From: Eikenella exigua
GTDB lineage: Bacteria > Pseudomonadota > Gammaproteobacteria > Burkholderiales > Neisseriaceae
Direction: 5' to 3'
Length of the DNA: 64,000 nt
Assembly: GCF_008805035.1 (NCBI RefSeq)
Contig: NZ_CP038018.1
Location: 558,001 to 622,000 of the forward strand
A program made the translations under genes and the position numbers. A model generated the notes under the pieces. It was not told where the DNA came from, made no database searches, and saw only the letters and a program-made list of their open reading frames with translations. Positions 31,630 to 40,148 of this stretch are shown here, piece by piece. Within the stretch, counting starts at the first letter, position 1. Each line of letters starts with the position of its first letter.

Positions 31630-33039
31630 TTATACGCCGGCTAGGTTGCAGAGGTATTGCCATAAAAGCGGTACGGGGCGGCCGGTGGCGCCTTTTTCTT
31701 TGCCGGATTTCCAGGCAGTGCCGGCGATGTCGAGGTGCGCCCAGGTTTGTTCTTTGGTGAAGTGGGCGAGGAAGGCGGCGGCGGTGAGGGTGCCGGCGGG
31801 GCGGCCGCCGATATTTTGCAGGTCGGCAAAGTTGGATTTGAGCTGCTCGCTGTATTCTTCAAACAGGGGCAGCTGCCAGGCTTTGTCGCCGCTTTGGCGG
31901 GCGGCTGCGAGCAGGCTGTCGGCCAATTCTTGATTGTTGGCCACCAGGCCGCTGGCGGCGCTGCCCAGCGCGATGACGCAGGCGCCGGTAAGGGTGGCCA
32001 CGTCGATGAGGGCGGTAGGCTTGAATTGGGCGGCGTAGGTGAGGGCGTCGCACAGGATCAGACGGCCTTCGGCATCAGTGTTGAGGACTTCGATAGTGGT
32101 GCCGTCCATGGCGGTTACAATATCGCCGGGCTTGTTGGCGGCGGCATCAGGCATGTTTTCGCAGGCGGGGGCGATGGCGATGAGGTTGATGGGCAGTTTG
32201 GCGCGGGCGGCGGCAATGAAGGTGCCGATTACGCTGGCAGCGCCGCACATGTCGAATTTCATTTCGTCCATTTCGGCACCGGGCTTGAGGGAGATGCCGC
32301 CGCTATCGAAGGTTACGCCTTTGCCCACGAGCACGACGGACGCGGCGTTTTTATCGGGCGCGCCGAAGTAGGAAAGCTCTATTAGGCGCGGCTCTTGAGC
32401 GCTGCCTTTGGCTACCGACCAAAATGATCCCATGTGTTCGCGGATGTAGTCTGCCCCGATGATTTTGGCGGATGCGCCTGCGGCTTGGGCTTCGGCGCGG
32501 GCAGTGTCGGCCAAATAGGCGGGCGTGCAGATGTTGCCGGCGGTGTTGCCGAGGTCTTTGCACAGATTGATGCCATGGAGCAGGGCTTGGGCGCGGTTAA
32601 GCGCATTTTGGGCGGATTCATCGGCCGCGGGAGTGTAGAAATCGGCTTGCTGCAGGGCGGCGGGTTTGGCGGTTTTTTTGAAGCGGTCGAAACGGTACAC
32701 GGCTTCACCCAGCGAAGTGGTGAGCACGTTGAGGGCATCGCCCAATTCAGCGGCGGAGAAGGCGTTCAAGTCAATGGTGAGCGCGGGCTGTTTCTGCACC
32801 CAGCCGGCGGCGTGACGAAAGGCTTTAGCCAGTGTATCGCGCCCCGTGTTGTCGAGCTTGAGCACGGCAATGTTGGCAAAGCTGCCGTTAGCGGGAGTGC
32901 GGGCAGCAGCGAAAGGTTCGCTCTCGGTGAGCGTGCCGTAGAGCAGGGCGGCGGTTTCATCGGCTGGAGCGGCAGTACACAAATACAGGCGAGCGTCTTG
33001 GCCGGCGGGCAGGGAGGTAGAGTGGAGGTGGAATTGCAT
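31630..33039 (-). CDS. pepA: leucyl aminopeptidase (M17)
   Basis: PepA is a hexameric dinuclear-metal aminopeptidase that removes N-terminal residues, especially Leu, from cytosolic peptides. The 469-residue product has the M17 catalytic half. It includes the metal-binding Lys/Asp in VLVGKGVTFDSGGISLKP, the DMCGAASVIGTF helix, and the signature NTDAEGRL containing the metal-binding Asp and Glu. Together with pep genes elsewhere in the window it suits peptide-based nutrition. The N-terminal domain is divergent, as usual. An exported-protein pseudogene lies downstream. Confidence 0.95.
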   Translation of the reverse strand: MQFHLHSTSLPAGQDARLYLCTAAPADETAALLYGTLTESEPFAAARTPANGSFANIAVLKLDNTGRDTLAKAFRHAAGWVQKQPALTIDLNAFSAAELGDALNVLTTSLGEAVYRFDRFKKTAKPAALQQADFYTPAADESAQNALNRAQALLHGINLCKDLGNTAGNICTPAYLADTARAEAQAAGASAKIIGADYIREHMGSFWSVAKGSAQEPRLIELSYFGAPDKNAASVVLVGKGVTFDSGGISLKPGAEMDEMKFDMCGAASVIGTFIAAARAKLPINLIAIAPACENMPDAAANKPGDIVTAMDGTTIEVLNTDAEGRLILCDALTYAAQFKPTALIDVATLTGACVIALGSAASGLVANNQELADSLLAAARQSGDKAWQLPLFEEYSEQLKSNFADLQNIGGRPAGTLTAAAFLAHFTKEQTWAHLDIAGTAWKSGKEKGATGRPVPLLWQYLCNLAGV

Positions 33040-33099
33040 GTTGATCCTTGGCTTGATTGGGGTGGAAAACGGGTGGCATTTTATCGCTTGACGCGGGGA

Positions 33100-33145
33100 A
33101 AAGGCTACCTGAAAACGGTGTGGAGAAAATTTCAGGTAGCCTTTG
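33100..33145. terminator. uptake-sequence hairpin between nadD and pepA
   Basis: AGGCTACCTGAA (33102-33113) faces TTCAGGTAGCCT (33131-33142) and is followed by TTTG. A third copy (33156-33167) abuts the nadD stop codon. Confidence 0.7.
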
Positions 33146-33168
33146 CTTTCGAAAGAGGCTACCTGAAG

Positions 33169-33785
33169 TTATACGCAGGTATGGCTATACAGTTGGTGTT
33201 GCTGGATATAGCCGAGCACGGCGGGGGGGATGTCGGGGCTGGTGTGTTCGGTGGCGAGCTGTTGGCGGATTTGGCTGGAGCTGATGGGCAGCGGCTCGGC
33301 TTGCAGGATGTGCAGGCAGCCTTGGGCAGGGGCTTCGGCCAACCAGGTTTGCAGTGGGGCGGGGGGCTTGAGCGAGGCTGCTGCCGGGGGGCGGGGGCGG
33401 CAGCGATGCGGCATTGGCGCACGAGGTTTGGCCAGCGGTGCCAGGTGTGCAGTTGCAACAGGCTGTCCATGCCGAGGAGCAGCCAGAGCTCGGCGGCGGG
33501 GAAGTGTTGGCGGAAGATTTGCACGGTGTCGTGGGTGTAGGTGGCGCCTTGGCGGACGATGTCGCAGTCGCTCACGGCCAGGCGGGAATCGGCTTGGGCG
33601 GCGATTTCGGCCATGGCGAGGCGGTGGTGGGCGGGAGTACGGGGCGCAGTTTTGTGGTAGGGGTCGCCGGCGGGCAGGAGGATGACGCTTTCTAATTCCA
33701 GCTCGTCGGCAAAGCGGCGGGCGATGTGCAGGTGGCCGTTGTGGATGGGGTCGAAGGTGCCGCCGAAGAGGCCGATGCGGGGCAT
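33169..33785 (-). pseudogene. nadD: nicotinate-nucleotide adenylyltransferase, single-base frameshift
   Basis: NadD adenylates nicotinate mononucleotide in NAD synthesis and is normally essential. From ATG 33785 the frame reads MPRIGLFGGTFDPIHNGHLH with the nucleotidyltransferase HxGH motif, then ILLPAGDPYHK and LLLGMDSLLQLHTWHRW. Near 33386-33397 it leaves frame inside two neighbouring C runs (GCCCCCGCCCCCC on the coding strand). The true C terminus, LQTWLAEAPAQGCLHILQAE and PISSSQIRQQL with the ISSS/IR signature, continues in another frame to the stop at 33169. Adding one C gives a normal 205-residue protein. Essentiality favours a sequencing error or very recent mutation. Confidence 0.88.
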
Positions 33786-33853
33786 GGTGGGGTTCCTTTG
33801 CTTGGGGTGTCAGGTAGCCTTTAGGTGGGTATGGCAATAAGTTAAACTTTTGC

Positions 33854-33910
33854 TACGGCGTTGGCTCGCTTGCCGTATGTGTGCATGATTTGCGGCTCAC
33901 CGCCTTGTAT
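33854..33910. repeat. Correia-like element core
   Basis: ACGGCGTTGGCTCGCTTGCC and TTGCGGCTCACCGCCTTGTA are shared with the other copies. The terminal inverted repeats are not clear. Confidence 0.55.
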
Positions 33911-33933
33911 TGACTGTGGTGTTTGGCGATCAA

Positions 33934-33975
33934 GAGGCTACCTGAAAATGGTTGGTTCAGTTTCAGGTAGCCTTT
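33934..33975 (-). terminator. ruvA uptake-sequence terminator
   Basis: AGGCTACCTGAA (33935-33946) faces TTCAGGTAGCCT (33962-33973). It is six bases beyond the ruvA stop codon. Confidence 0.75.
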
Positions 33976-33981
33976 ATCTGT

Positions 33982-34563
33982 TTATTTCAGCAGGTTTTTC
34001 AAGGCTAGGCGCACGCCTTCGCCCACTTCGGTGCCGGCTGGGATGCCTTTGGTGGCGGCGCGGGCTTCTTTTTCGTTGTAGCCTAAGGCGAGCAGGGTGC
34101 TGACGATGTCTTCGCTGCTGTCGCCTGCTTGGGCGGCAGGTTGGGCTTGGGTGCCGCCGGAGGCGGTGAGTTTGCCGCGCAGTTCGAGCACCATGCGTTC
34201 GGCGGTTTTCTTGCCGATGCCGGGGGCGGAGGAGAGGCGTTTGATGTCTTCGGCGGCAATGGCGGCGGCGAGTTCGTCGGCATTCATGGCGGAGAGGATG
34301 CCGAGCGCGGTTTTGGCGCCGATGCCGCTCACTTTGATGAGCTGGCGGAAGGTGTCGCGTTCGCTGTGGCTGCCGAAGCCGAAGAGAAGGTGGGCATCTT
34401 CGCGCACGATAAGCTGGGTGTAGAGCGAGACGGTTTCGCCAACGGGGGGCAGGGTGTAGAAGGTTTGCATGGAAACGTCGGCTTCGTAGGCGACGCCGTT
34501 TACGTCGATTACAACTTGGGGGGGGATGGCTTCGATGAGTTTGCCGGTGAGCTTGCTGATCAT
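33982..34563 (-). CDS. ruvA: Holliday junction branch migration protein RuvA
   Basis: RuvA tetramers bind four-way junctions and load the RuvB motor. The 193-residue product begins MISKLTGKLIEA (domain I OB fold). It has two helix-hairpin-helix motifs in domain II, KVSGIGAKTALGILSAM and SAPGIGKKTAERMVLELRGK, a flexible Gly/Ala/Gln linker, and domain III from about residue 148 with LLALGYNEKEARAA, the RuvB contact. RuvB and ruvC are not in the window. A forward uptake sequence (34569-34580) lies immediately upstream of the start. Confidence 0.96.
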   Translation of the reverse strand: MISKLTGKLIEAIPPQVVIDVNGVAYEADVSMQTFYTLPPVGETVSLYTQLIVREDAHLLFGFGSHSERDTFRQLIKVSGIGAKTALGILSAMNADELAAAIAAEDIKRLSSAPGIGKKTAERMVLELRGKLTASGGTQAQPAAQAGDSSEDIVSTLLALGYNEKEARAATKGIPAGTEVGEGVRLALKNLLK

Positions 34564-34666
34564 AGGAGAGGCTACCTGAAAAATGGGAAGAGGGGCATTA
34601 TATCGGTTTATTCAAACGGGTTATAATTCGGACATTGATTTTGATTGGGCTCAAGGGGGAATTATT

Positions 34667-35140
34667 ATGAAAAAACGGAATTTTGCGGCTGCCGTCTGTT
34701 TTGTACTGTTGGCCGGCTGTTCGGGCAGCAATGTGCTGCTGGGTTTGGGTTTTGCCGGCCGCCATCTGGGCGTGGGCACAGGCTTGAGTATCCCGGTGGG
34801 CAGCCGGAATAACGGTAGCAATGTGCAGGATTTGGGCGGTTTGCGCATCATTGAGGAGCAGGTGGTCACGTATTTCGATGCGCAGGGCAAGGCCGTGCCA
34901 AACGAAGTGAAGGGCGGCTACTACCGCCAGCTGCTGAGCCGCCAGGGCAGGGGTTATTTGGTGCAGGATTTTTACGAGAGCGGGCAGAAGCGCAGCGATG
35001 CCATGCTGCTCACCCGCGAGAGCCTGTATGATTTCCGCGCCCATCCGCAAAACGGGGTGCTCACTACTTATGCCATCAATGGCAATATTCTGTATCAGCA
35101 GAATTTTAGAGACGGTAAGATGGTGTCGGCTTCGTATTAA
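34667..35140 (+). CDS. putative lipoprotein
   Basis: The 157-residue product has a lipoprotein signal peptide, MKKRNFAAAVCFVLLAGC, with Cys at residue 18. The mature part opens Gly-rich (SNVLLGLGFAGRHLGVGTGL) and continues with beta-rich repeats such as DFYESGQKRSDAMLLTRESL and YAINGNILYQQNFRDGK. These resemble the variant MORN/YwqK-type strands found in other small lipoproteins of Neisseria. A TATAAT at 34622-34627 and AAGGGGGAATTATT before the ATG support the start. Function unknown. Confidence 0.82.
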   Translation: MKKRNFAAAVCFVLLAGCSGSNVLLGLGFAGRHLGVGTGLSIPVGSRNNGSNVQDLGGLRIIEEQVVTYFDAQGKAVPNEVKGGYYRQLLSRQGRGYLVQDFYESGQKRSDAMLLTRESLYDFRAHPQNGVLTTYAINGNILYQQNFRDGKMVSASY

Positions 35141-35252
35141 AACAAGCAATATTGGCGAATCGGGCTGCCTGGATGGCGGCCTGGTTTGCTATAATCTGCC
35201 CGATTTTTTGCCGCTTCGGCGGCTGGCAACCAAATAATAGAAGGGCTTTGCA

Positions 35253-37094
35253 ATGTGCGGTATTGTGGGCGCGGTGCGCGCCAAGCAAAATGTGGTGGAT
35301 TTTCTCACCGACGGCCTGAAGCGGCTGGAGTATCGGGGCTATGATTCTTCCGGTATTGCAGTGGGCACGGAGCAGGGCGTTATCGAGCGCGTGCGCCGCG
35401 TGGGCCGCGTGCAGCAGATGGAAGACGCCGCCAAGGCAGCCGGCCTGTGCGGCCACATCGGCATCGGCCACACCCGCTGGGCTACGCACGGCGGTGTAAC
35501 CGAGCCCAATGCGCATCCGCATATTTCAGGTAGCCTGATTGCGGTGGTGCACAACGGCATCATCGAAAATTTCGAGGAAGAACGCGCCCGCTTGCAAGGC
35601 TTGGGCTATGTGTTTGAATCGCAAACCGATACGGAAGTGATTGCACACAGCGTACACCACGAATACACCGCCAACGGGCACCAGCTGTTTGCTGCCGTGC
35701 AAGCTGCCTGTGCGCGTTTTCACGGCGCGTATGCGATTGCCGTGATGGCGCAGGATAAACCGGTAGAATTGGTGGTGGCACGCATGGGCTGCCCGCTCTT
35801 GGTGGCCTTGGGCGAGGGTGAAACCTTTGCCGCATCAGATGTTTCTGCCGTGGTGGCTTTCACGCGCCGTATCGTGTATCTGCAAGACGGCGATATTGCC
35901 GAATTGGGCAGCGAAGGCATCCGCCGCCTCGTCGACTGCAGCGGGCAGGAAGCCAAACGCGAAGTGCGTGTGTCCGAGCTGTCGCTCACCTCGTTGGAGC
36001 TGGGCCCTTACAGCCACTTTATGCAGAAGGAAATTCACGAACAGCCCAAGGCAATTGCCGACACCGCCGAAGTATTCCTCGGTGGCGGCTTTGAGCCGGA
36101 AAACTTTGGTGCCAAAGCGCGAGAAGTGTTTGAACACATCCGCAGCATCAAAATCTTGGCCTGCGGCACCTCCTACTACGCCGCGCTCACCGCCAAATAC
36201 TGGCTGGAAGCCATCGGCAGAGTGCCGACCGATGTGGAAATTGCCAGCGAATACCGCTACCGCGACGTGATTGCCAGCTCCGATCAACTGGTGATTACCG
36301 TATCCCAATCCGGCGAAACGCTGGATACCATGGAAGCCTTGAAATACGCGCAATTGCTGGGGCAGAAGCACAGCCTTTCCGTGTGCAACGTGATGGAATC
36401 TGCCCTGCCGCGCGAGAGCGAACTGGTGCTCTACACCCGCGCCGGCGTAGAAATCGGCGTGGCCTCCACCAAGGCCTTTACCACCCAGCTGGTGGTATTG
36501 TTCGGACTGGCGGTTACCTTGGGCAAAATGCGCGGCTATGTTTCCGAGCAGCAGGCGCAGTCTTATATGGAAGAGTTGCGCCAGCTGCCCGGCAGTATCC
36601 AGCACGCGCTCAACCTCGAGCCGCAGATTGCCGCCTGGGCGCACAAATTTGCTGAGAAAAACAGTGCCCTGTTTTTAGGGCGCGGCATCCACTACCCCGT
36701 GGCCTTGGAAGGCGCGCTGAAACTCAAAGAAATCACTTATATCCATGCCGAAGCCTACCCCGCCGGTGAGCTCAAACACGGCCCCTTGGCGCTGGTGGAT
36801 GCGAATATGCCCGTGGTGGTGATTGCGCCGAACGACAGCCTGCTGGATAAAGTAAAAGCCAATATGCAGGAAGTGGGCGCGCGCGGCGGCGAGCTGTTTG
36901 TGTTTACCGATTTGGACAGCAACTTCCAGCCCAGCCCCAATGTGCACATCATCCGCACCCCGCGCCACGTGGGCGTGCTCTCGCCGATTGTGCACACCAT
37001 CCCCGTACAGCTTCTGGCCTACCACGCCGCCTTGGTGCGCGGCACGGATGTGGACAAACCGCGTAATCTGGCTAAATCGGTAACGGTGGAATAG
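35253..37094 (+). CDS. glmS: glutamine-fructose-6-phosphate aminotransferase (isomerizing)
   Basis: GlmS makes glucosamine-6-phosphate, the first step to peptidoglycan and LPS amino sugars. The 613-residue product has the N-terminal glutaminase with catalytic Cys2 (MCGIVGAVRA), HTRWATHG and VVHNGIIENFEEE. The isomerase half has two SIS domains (ACGTSYYAALTAKYWLE and GRGIHYPVALEGALKLKEIT) and the ending DVDKPRNLAKSVTVE. An uptake sequence (35525-35536) is translated as ISGSL just before the VVHNG substrate strand, at a site where relatives vary. An extended -10 TGCTATAAT ends at 35195. No glmS ribozyme was seen, as expected outside Firmicutes. Confidence 0.97.
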   Translation: MCGIVGAVRAKQNVVDFLTDGLKRLEYRGYDSSGIAVGTEQGVIERVRRVGRVQQMEDAAKAAGLCGHIGIGHTRWATHGGVTEPNAHPHISGSLIAVVHNGIIENFEEERARLQGLGYVFESQTDTEVIAHSVHHEYTANGHQLFAAVQAACARFHGAYAIAVMAQDKPVELVVARMGCPLLVALGEGETFAASDVSAVVAFTRRIVYLQDGDIAELGSEGIRRLVDCSGQEAKREVRVSELSLTSLELGPYSHFMQKEIHEQPKAIADTAEVFLGGGFEPENFGAKAREVFEHIRSIKILACGTSYYAALTAKYWLEAIGRVPTDVEIASEYRYRDVIASSDQLVITVSQSGETLDTMEALKYAQLLGQKHSLSVCNVMESALPRESELVLYTRAGVEIGVASTKAFTTQLVVLFGLAVTLGKMRGYVSEQQAQSYMEELRQLPGSIQHALNLEPQIAAWAHKFAEKNSALFLGRGIHYPVALEGALKLKEITYIHAEAYPAGELKHGPLALVDANMPVVVIAPNDSLLDKVKANMQEVGARGGELFVFTDLDSNFQPSPNVHIIRTPRHVGVLSPIVHTIPVQLLAYHAALVRGTDVDKPRNLAKSVTVE

Positions 37095-37110
37095 TGCCGC
37101 TGGAATGATA

Positions 37111-37149
37111 AAAGGCTACCTGAAAGTTTTAGGCTTTCAGGTAGCCTTT
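37111..37149 (+). terminator. glmS uptake-sequence terminator
   Basis: AGGCTACCTGAA (37113-37124) faces TTCAGGTAGCCT (37136-37147), with an inner AAAG/CTTT pairing and TTTG after it. Confidence 0.8.
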
Positions 37150-37470
37150 GGTTTGAGGGGTAGATACGGGGTATCGCGGATTAAGGTTAAATCCGGATAA
37201 GGCGGTGAGCCGCAGGTAATACAGCTAATACGGTAAGGTGAGCCAATGTATCTAACAGGCCGTGTTGCATGGAGGTGTGAGGCCGGGTAGTTCGTTGGGT
37301 AGCAGGCTGATGCTGCAGCAAAATGTTTGTGTTAGTGCGTAGTGAAATGACGAACAGCGGCTGACCAGGCTGGAAATTTAGGTTTCGTGAGGCGGAATAT
37401 GGAGAGTGTTAGACTGGCAAATCGGAGGAGGATCGATTTGTTGTGATCGAAATGGCTGGCAGTAACGAAA
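37150..37470. other. non-coding interval with a Correia-like core
   Basis: No gene is supported in this stretch. Its left part (37199-37250) is a minus-strand copy of the Correia-like core: the complement reads GGCTCACCTTACCGTATTAG, then GCGGCTCACCGCC. The rest shows no recognisable signal. Confidence 0.5.
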
Positions 37471-37500
37471 CAGGCTACCTGAAAATTTTCAGGTAGCCTG
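37471..37500 (-). terminator. asd uptake-sequence terminator
   Basis: AGGCTACCTGAA (37472-37483) and TTCAGGTAGCCT (37488-37499) nearly abut (AAAATTTT at the loop). It lies about 30 bases beyond the asd stop. Confidence 0.8.
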
Positions 37501-37528
37501 TGTTTGTCGGATTGAGGCTAATACACCA

Positions 37529-38647
37529 TCAATCTAAATTGCCCAATACGATGCGCAGGATGCGGCGGATCGGTTCGGCCGCGCCCCAGAGCAGCTGGTC
37601 TCCCACGGTGAATGCGCTGATGTATTCGCCGCCCATGGCGAGCTTGCGGATGCGGCCTACGGGCACGGAGAGCGTGCCGGTAACGGCGGCAGGGGTGAGC
37701 TCGTGCATGCTGGCTTCTTTGGTGTTGGGCACAACTTTCGCCCAATCGTTGGCGTTGGCGAGCAGGCTTTCGATTTCGGATACGGGCAGATCTTGTTTCA
37801 GCTTCAGGGTGATGGCCTGGCTGTGGCAGCGCATGGCGCCGATGCGTACGCACAGGCCTTCCACGATGGTGGAGCGGCTGCCGCCGAGGATTTTGTTGGT
37901 TTCAACGTCGCCTTTCCATTCTTCTTTGGATTGGCCGTTGCCCAGGTCTACGTCGATCCACGGAATCAGACTGCCGGCCAGCGGCACGCCGAAGTTGGCT
38001 TTGGGGTAGTCGGGCGAGCGCAGGAAGTTGGATACTTTGCGGTCGATATCGAGGATGGCGCTGGCGGGGTCGGCCAGTTCGGCGGCCACTTTGCTGTGGA
38101 TGGCGCCCATGCCGCTGATGAGTTCACGCATATTTTTGGCACCTGCGCCGGAGGCGGCTTGGTAGGTCATGCTGGAAGCCCATTCCACCAGGCCGTTTTG
38201 GAACAAGCCACCCAGAGCCATCAGCATCAGGGAAACGGTGCAGTTGCCGCCGATGTAGTTTTTCACGCCGTTTTTCAGGGCAGCATCGATTACGTTGCGG
38301 TTTACCGGGTCGAGTACGATTACAGCATCGTCGTTCATGCGCAGGGCGGAGGCGGCATCGATCCAGTAGCCGTTCCAGCCGGATTCGCGCAGTTGGGGAT
38401 ACACGGATTTGGTGTAGTCACCGCCTTGGCAGGTAACGATGATGTCCATTTTGGCCAGTTCGGCGGGGTTGTTGGCATCAAGCAGGGTTTTGGTGGCCTG
38501 GCCGAAATCGGGGGCATTGCCGCCTACGTTGGAGGTGGTGAAGAAATAGGCTTCGGGGATGTGGGCGAAATCGTTTTCTTCACGTATACGCTGCATCAAA
38601 ACCGAGCCGACCATGCCGCGCCAGCCGACAAATCCTACTTTTTGCAT
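37529..38647 (-). CDS. asd: aspartate-semialdehyde dehydrogenase
   Basis: Asd reduces aspartyl phosphate to the semialdehyde, the branch point to lysine/diaminopimelate, threonine and methionine; LysC, the preceding step, is encoded at 41167. The 372-residue product begins with the NADP-binding VGFVGWRGMVGSVLM. It carries the catalytic Cys in NYIGGNCTVSLML and the substrate/catalytic region RIGAMRCHSQAI with its His. The length matches the long Gram-negative subtype. AAGGAGCAGTT before the ATG is a good ribosome site. Confidence 0.97.
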   Translation of the reverse strand: MQKVGFVGWRGMVGSVLMQRIREENDFAHIPEAYFFTTSNVGGNAPDFGQATKTLLDANNPAELAKMDIIVTCQGGDYTKSVYPQLRESGWNGYWIDAASALRMNDDAVIVLDPVNRNVIDAALKNGVKNYIGGNCTVSLMLMALGGLFQNGLVEWASSMTYQAASGAGAKNMRELISGMGAIHSKVAAELADPASAILDIDRKVSNFLRSPDYPKANFGVPLAGSLIPWIDVDLGNGQSKEEWKGDVETNKILGGSRSTIVEGLCVRIGAMRCHSQAITLKLKQDLPVSEIESLLANANDWAKVVPNTKEASMHELTPAAVTGTLSVPVGRIRKLAMGGEYISAFTVGDQLLWGAAEPIRRILRIVLGNLD

Positions 38648-38844
38648 AACTGCTCCTTGACGGTAAAGAAGTGTGAATGAAATGATACTGCCTTTTTAAC
38701 CCTGCGGCGGGGAAAAGTAAAGGGGGAGTAGAACAGCGAGGGGTGGGTTTTCACCAGCAAAGCCGCTATAATACGATCCGTTATTTTGTGTCTGCCCGGG
38801 CTGTTTGGCGCGGGGTTTTCTTAGAACCTACGAAAGGTGTAAAT

Positions 38845-39873
38845 ATGAGTTTGAAGATTGCCATCAACGGCTATGGCCGCATCGGCCGCCAAGTGTTGCG
38901 CGCTATTTACGAATACGGCTTGCGCGACCAGTTTGAAGTCGTCGCCATCAATACCGGTGGCGATTTACAAACCAACGTTCACCTGACCAAATTCGATACA
39001 GTGTACGGCCGCTTTGCCGCCGAGGTGTCGCACAACGAAACCCATTTGATTGTGAACGGCGACAAAATCCGCTTCTTGTCTCAGCGTGATCCGGCCGATC
39101 TGCCGTGGAAAGAGTTGGGTGTGGATTTGGTGTTGGAGTGTACCGGTGCCTTTACCAGCAAAGAGAAAAGCTCGGCACACATCAAAGCTGGTGCGAAAAA
39201 AGTGCTGATTTCTGCGCCTGGCGGTGATGATGTAGACGCCACCATCGTATACGGTGTGAACCACCAAGTACTCACACCCGGGATGACCGTTGTATCCAAT
39301 GCTTCCTGCACTACCAACTGCCTGGCACCCGTGGCCAAAGTGCTGGCCGATGGCATGGGCATTGCCAAAGGCTTGATGACCACCATCCACGCTTTTACCA
39401 ACGACCAAGTGCTCACCGACGTGTGCCACAAAGACCTGCGTCGCGCCCGCAGCGCAGTGGAAAACATGATTCCTACCAAAACCGGCGCTGCCAAAGCCGT
39501 GGGCTTGGTGCTGCCCGAGCTCAAAGGCAAGCTCGACGGCTTCGCCGTGCGCGTGCCCACCATCAATGTTTCGCTGGTGGATTTAACCTTTGAAGCCGGC
39601 CGCGATACCAGCGTGGAAGAAATCAACGCACTAGTGAAAGCCGCCAGTGAGGGCGATCTGAAAGGCGTGCTGGGCTACAACACCCTGCCGCTGGTATCTT
39701 CCGACTTCAACCACACCACCCAGGCTTCTGTATTTGACAGCACGCTGACTAAAGTTTCCAACGGCAATATGGTGAAAGTGTTGTCTTGGTATGACAACGA
39801 ATGGGGCTTCTCTTGCCAGATGTTGAACACCGCCCGCGCGATGTTCGGGATGCTGGTGCGCCCGTTTGAGTAA
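38845..39873 (+). CDS. gap: type I glyceraldehyde-3-phosphate dehydrogenase
   Basis: The 342-residue enzyme has the nucleotide-binding AINGYGRIGRQVLRA, the catalytic motif SNASCTTNCLAP with Cys and later His (TTIHAFTNDQ), and the WYDNEWGFSCQML ending. The coenzyme loop reads AINTGGDLQTNVHLTKFDT. The Asp that normally follows AIN and binds the NAD ribose is replaced by Thr37. Some NADP-using or dual-specificity GAPDHs lack this Asp, so NADP use is possible but inferred. It resembles the GapA-1 of Neisseria. TATAAT lies at 38767-38772 and AAAGGTGT precedes the ATG at 38845; the longer upstream frame is not conserved. Confidence 0.94.
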   Translation: MSLKIAINGYGRIGRQVLRAIYEYGLRDQFEVVAINTGGDLQTNVHLTKFDTVYGRFAAEVSHNETHLIVNGDKIRFLSQRDPADLPWKELGVDLVLECTGAFTSKEKSSAHIKAGAKKVLISAPGGDDVDATIVYGVNHQVLTPGMTVVSNASCTTNCLAPVAKVLADGMGIAKGLMTTIHAFTNDQVLTDVCHKDLRRARSAVENMIPTKTGAAKAVGLVLPELKGKLDGFAVRVPTINVSLVDLTFEAGRDTSVEEINALVKAASEGDLKGVLGYNTLPLVSSDFNHTTQASVFDSTLTKVSNGNMVKVLSWYDNEWGFSCQMLNTARAMFGMLVRPFE

Positions 39874-39890
39874 TGCTTGTTTGTGATGTG

Positions 39891-39923
39891 AAAGGCTACC
39901 TGAAAGGTTTCAGGTAGCCTTTT
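39891..39923 (+). terminator. gap uptake-sequence terminator
   Basis: AGGCTACCTGAA (39893-39904) and TTCAGGTAGCCT (39909-39920) have a four-base loop and are followed by TTTTG. Confidence 0.85.
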
Positions 39924-40092
39924 GTGTGGTGTGTTGGTTATCGGTCGGCTTTGCTATGCCGATATTTTGTTTGGCTTGCTTCAGGTAGCCCAAAAGATTT
40001 CAGGTTACCTGAAAGTGCGGTTTCAACGAAGTTAAAACGAAGTACAGCGGAGTTTCTGCGAAGCTAAAGTTTACGGCCTCCAACTTTGAAAG

Positions 40093-40133
40093 AAAAAACA
40101 GGCGGGCTGCCTATTGTGGCAACCCGCCTGTTT
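40093..40133 (-). terminator. slyD terminator
   Basis: The complement reads ACAGGCGGGTTGCC, a six-base loop, then GGCAGCCCGCCTGT and a T run of six. It has one mismatch pair at most and lies 16 bases beyond the slyD stop. Confidence 0.9.
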
Positions 40134-40148
40134 GTACGAATACGGTAG

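Noticed and set aside
33386..33397. Phase-variable poly-C tract in nadD
   Set aside because: The runs are only five and six bases, much shorter than Neisseria phase-variable tracts, and a housekeeping gene is an unlikely target. A simple indel is preferred.
35139..35252. glmS ribozyme upstream of glmS
   Set aside because: The 5' leader is only about 50-60 bases after the -10 box, and no ribozyme core is visible; this ribozyme is confined mainly to Firmicutes.
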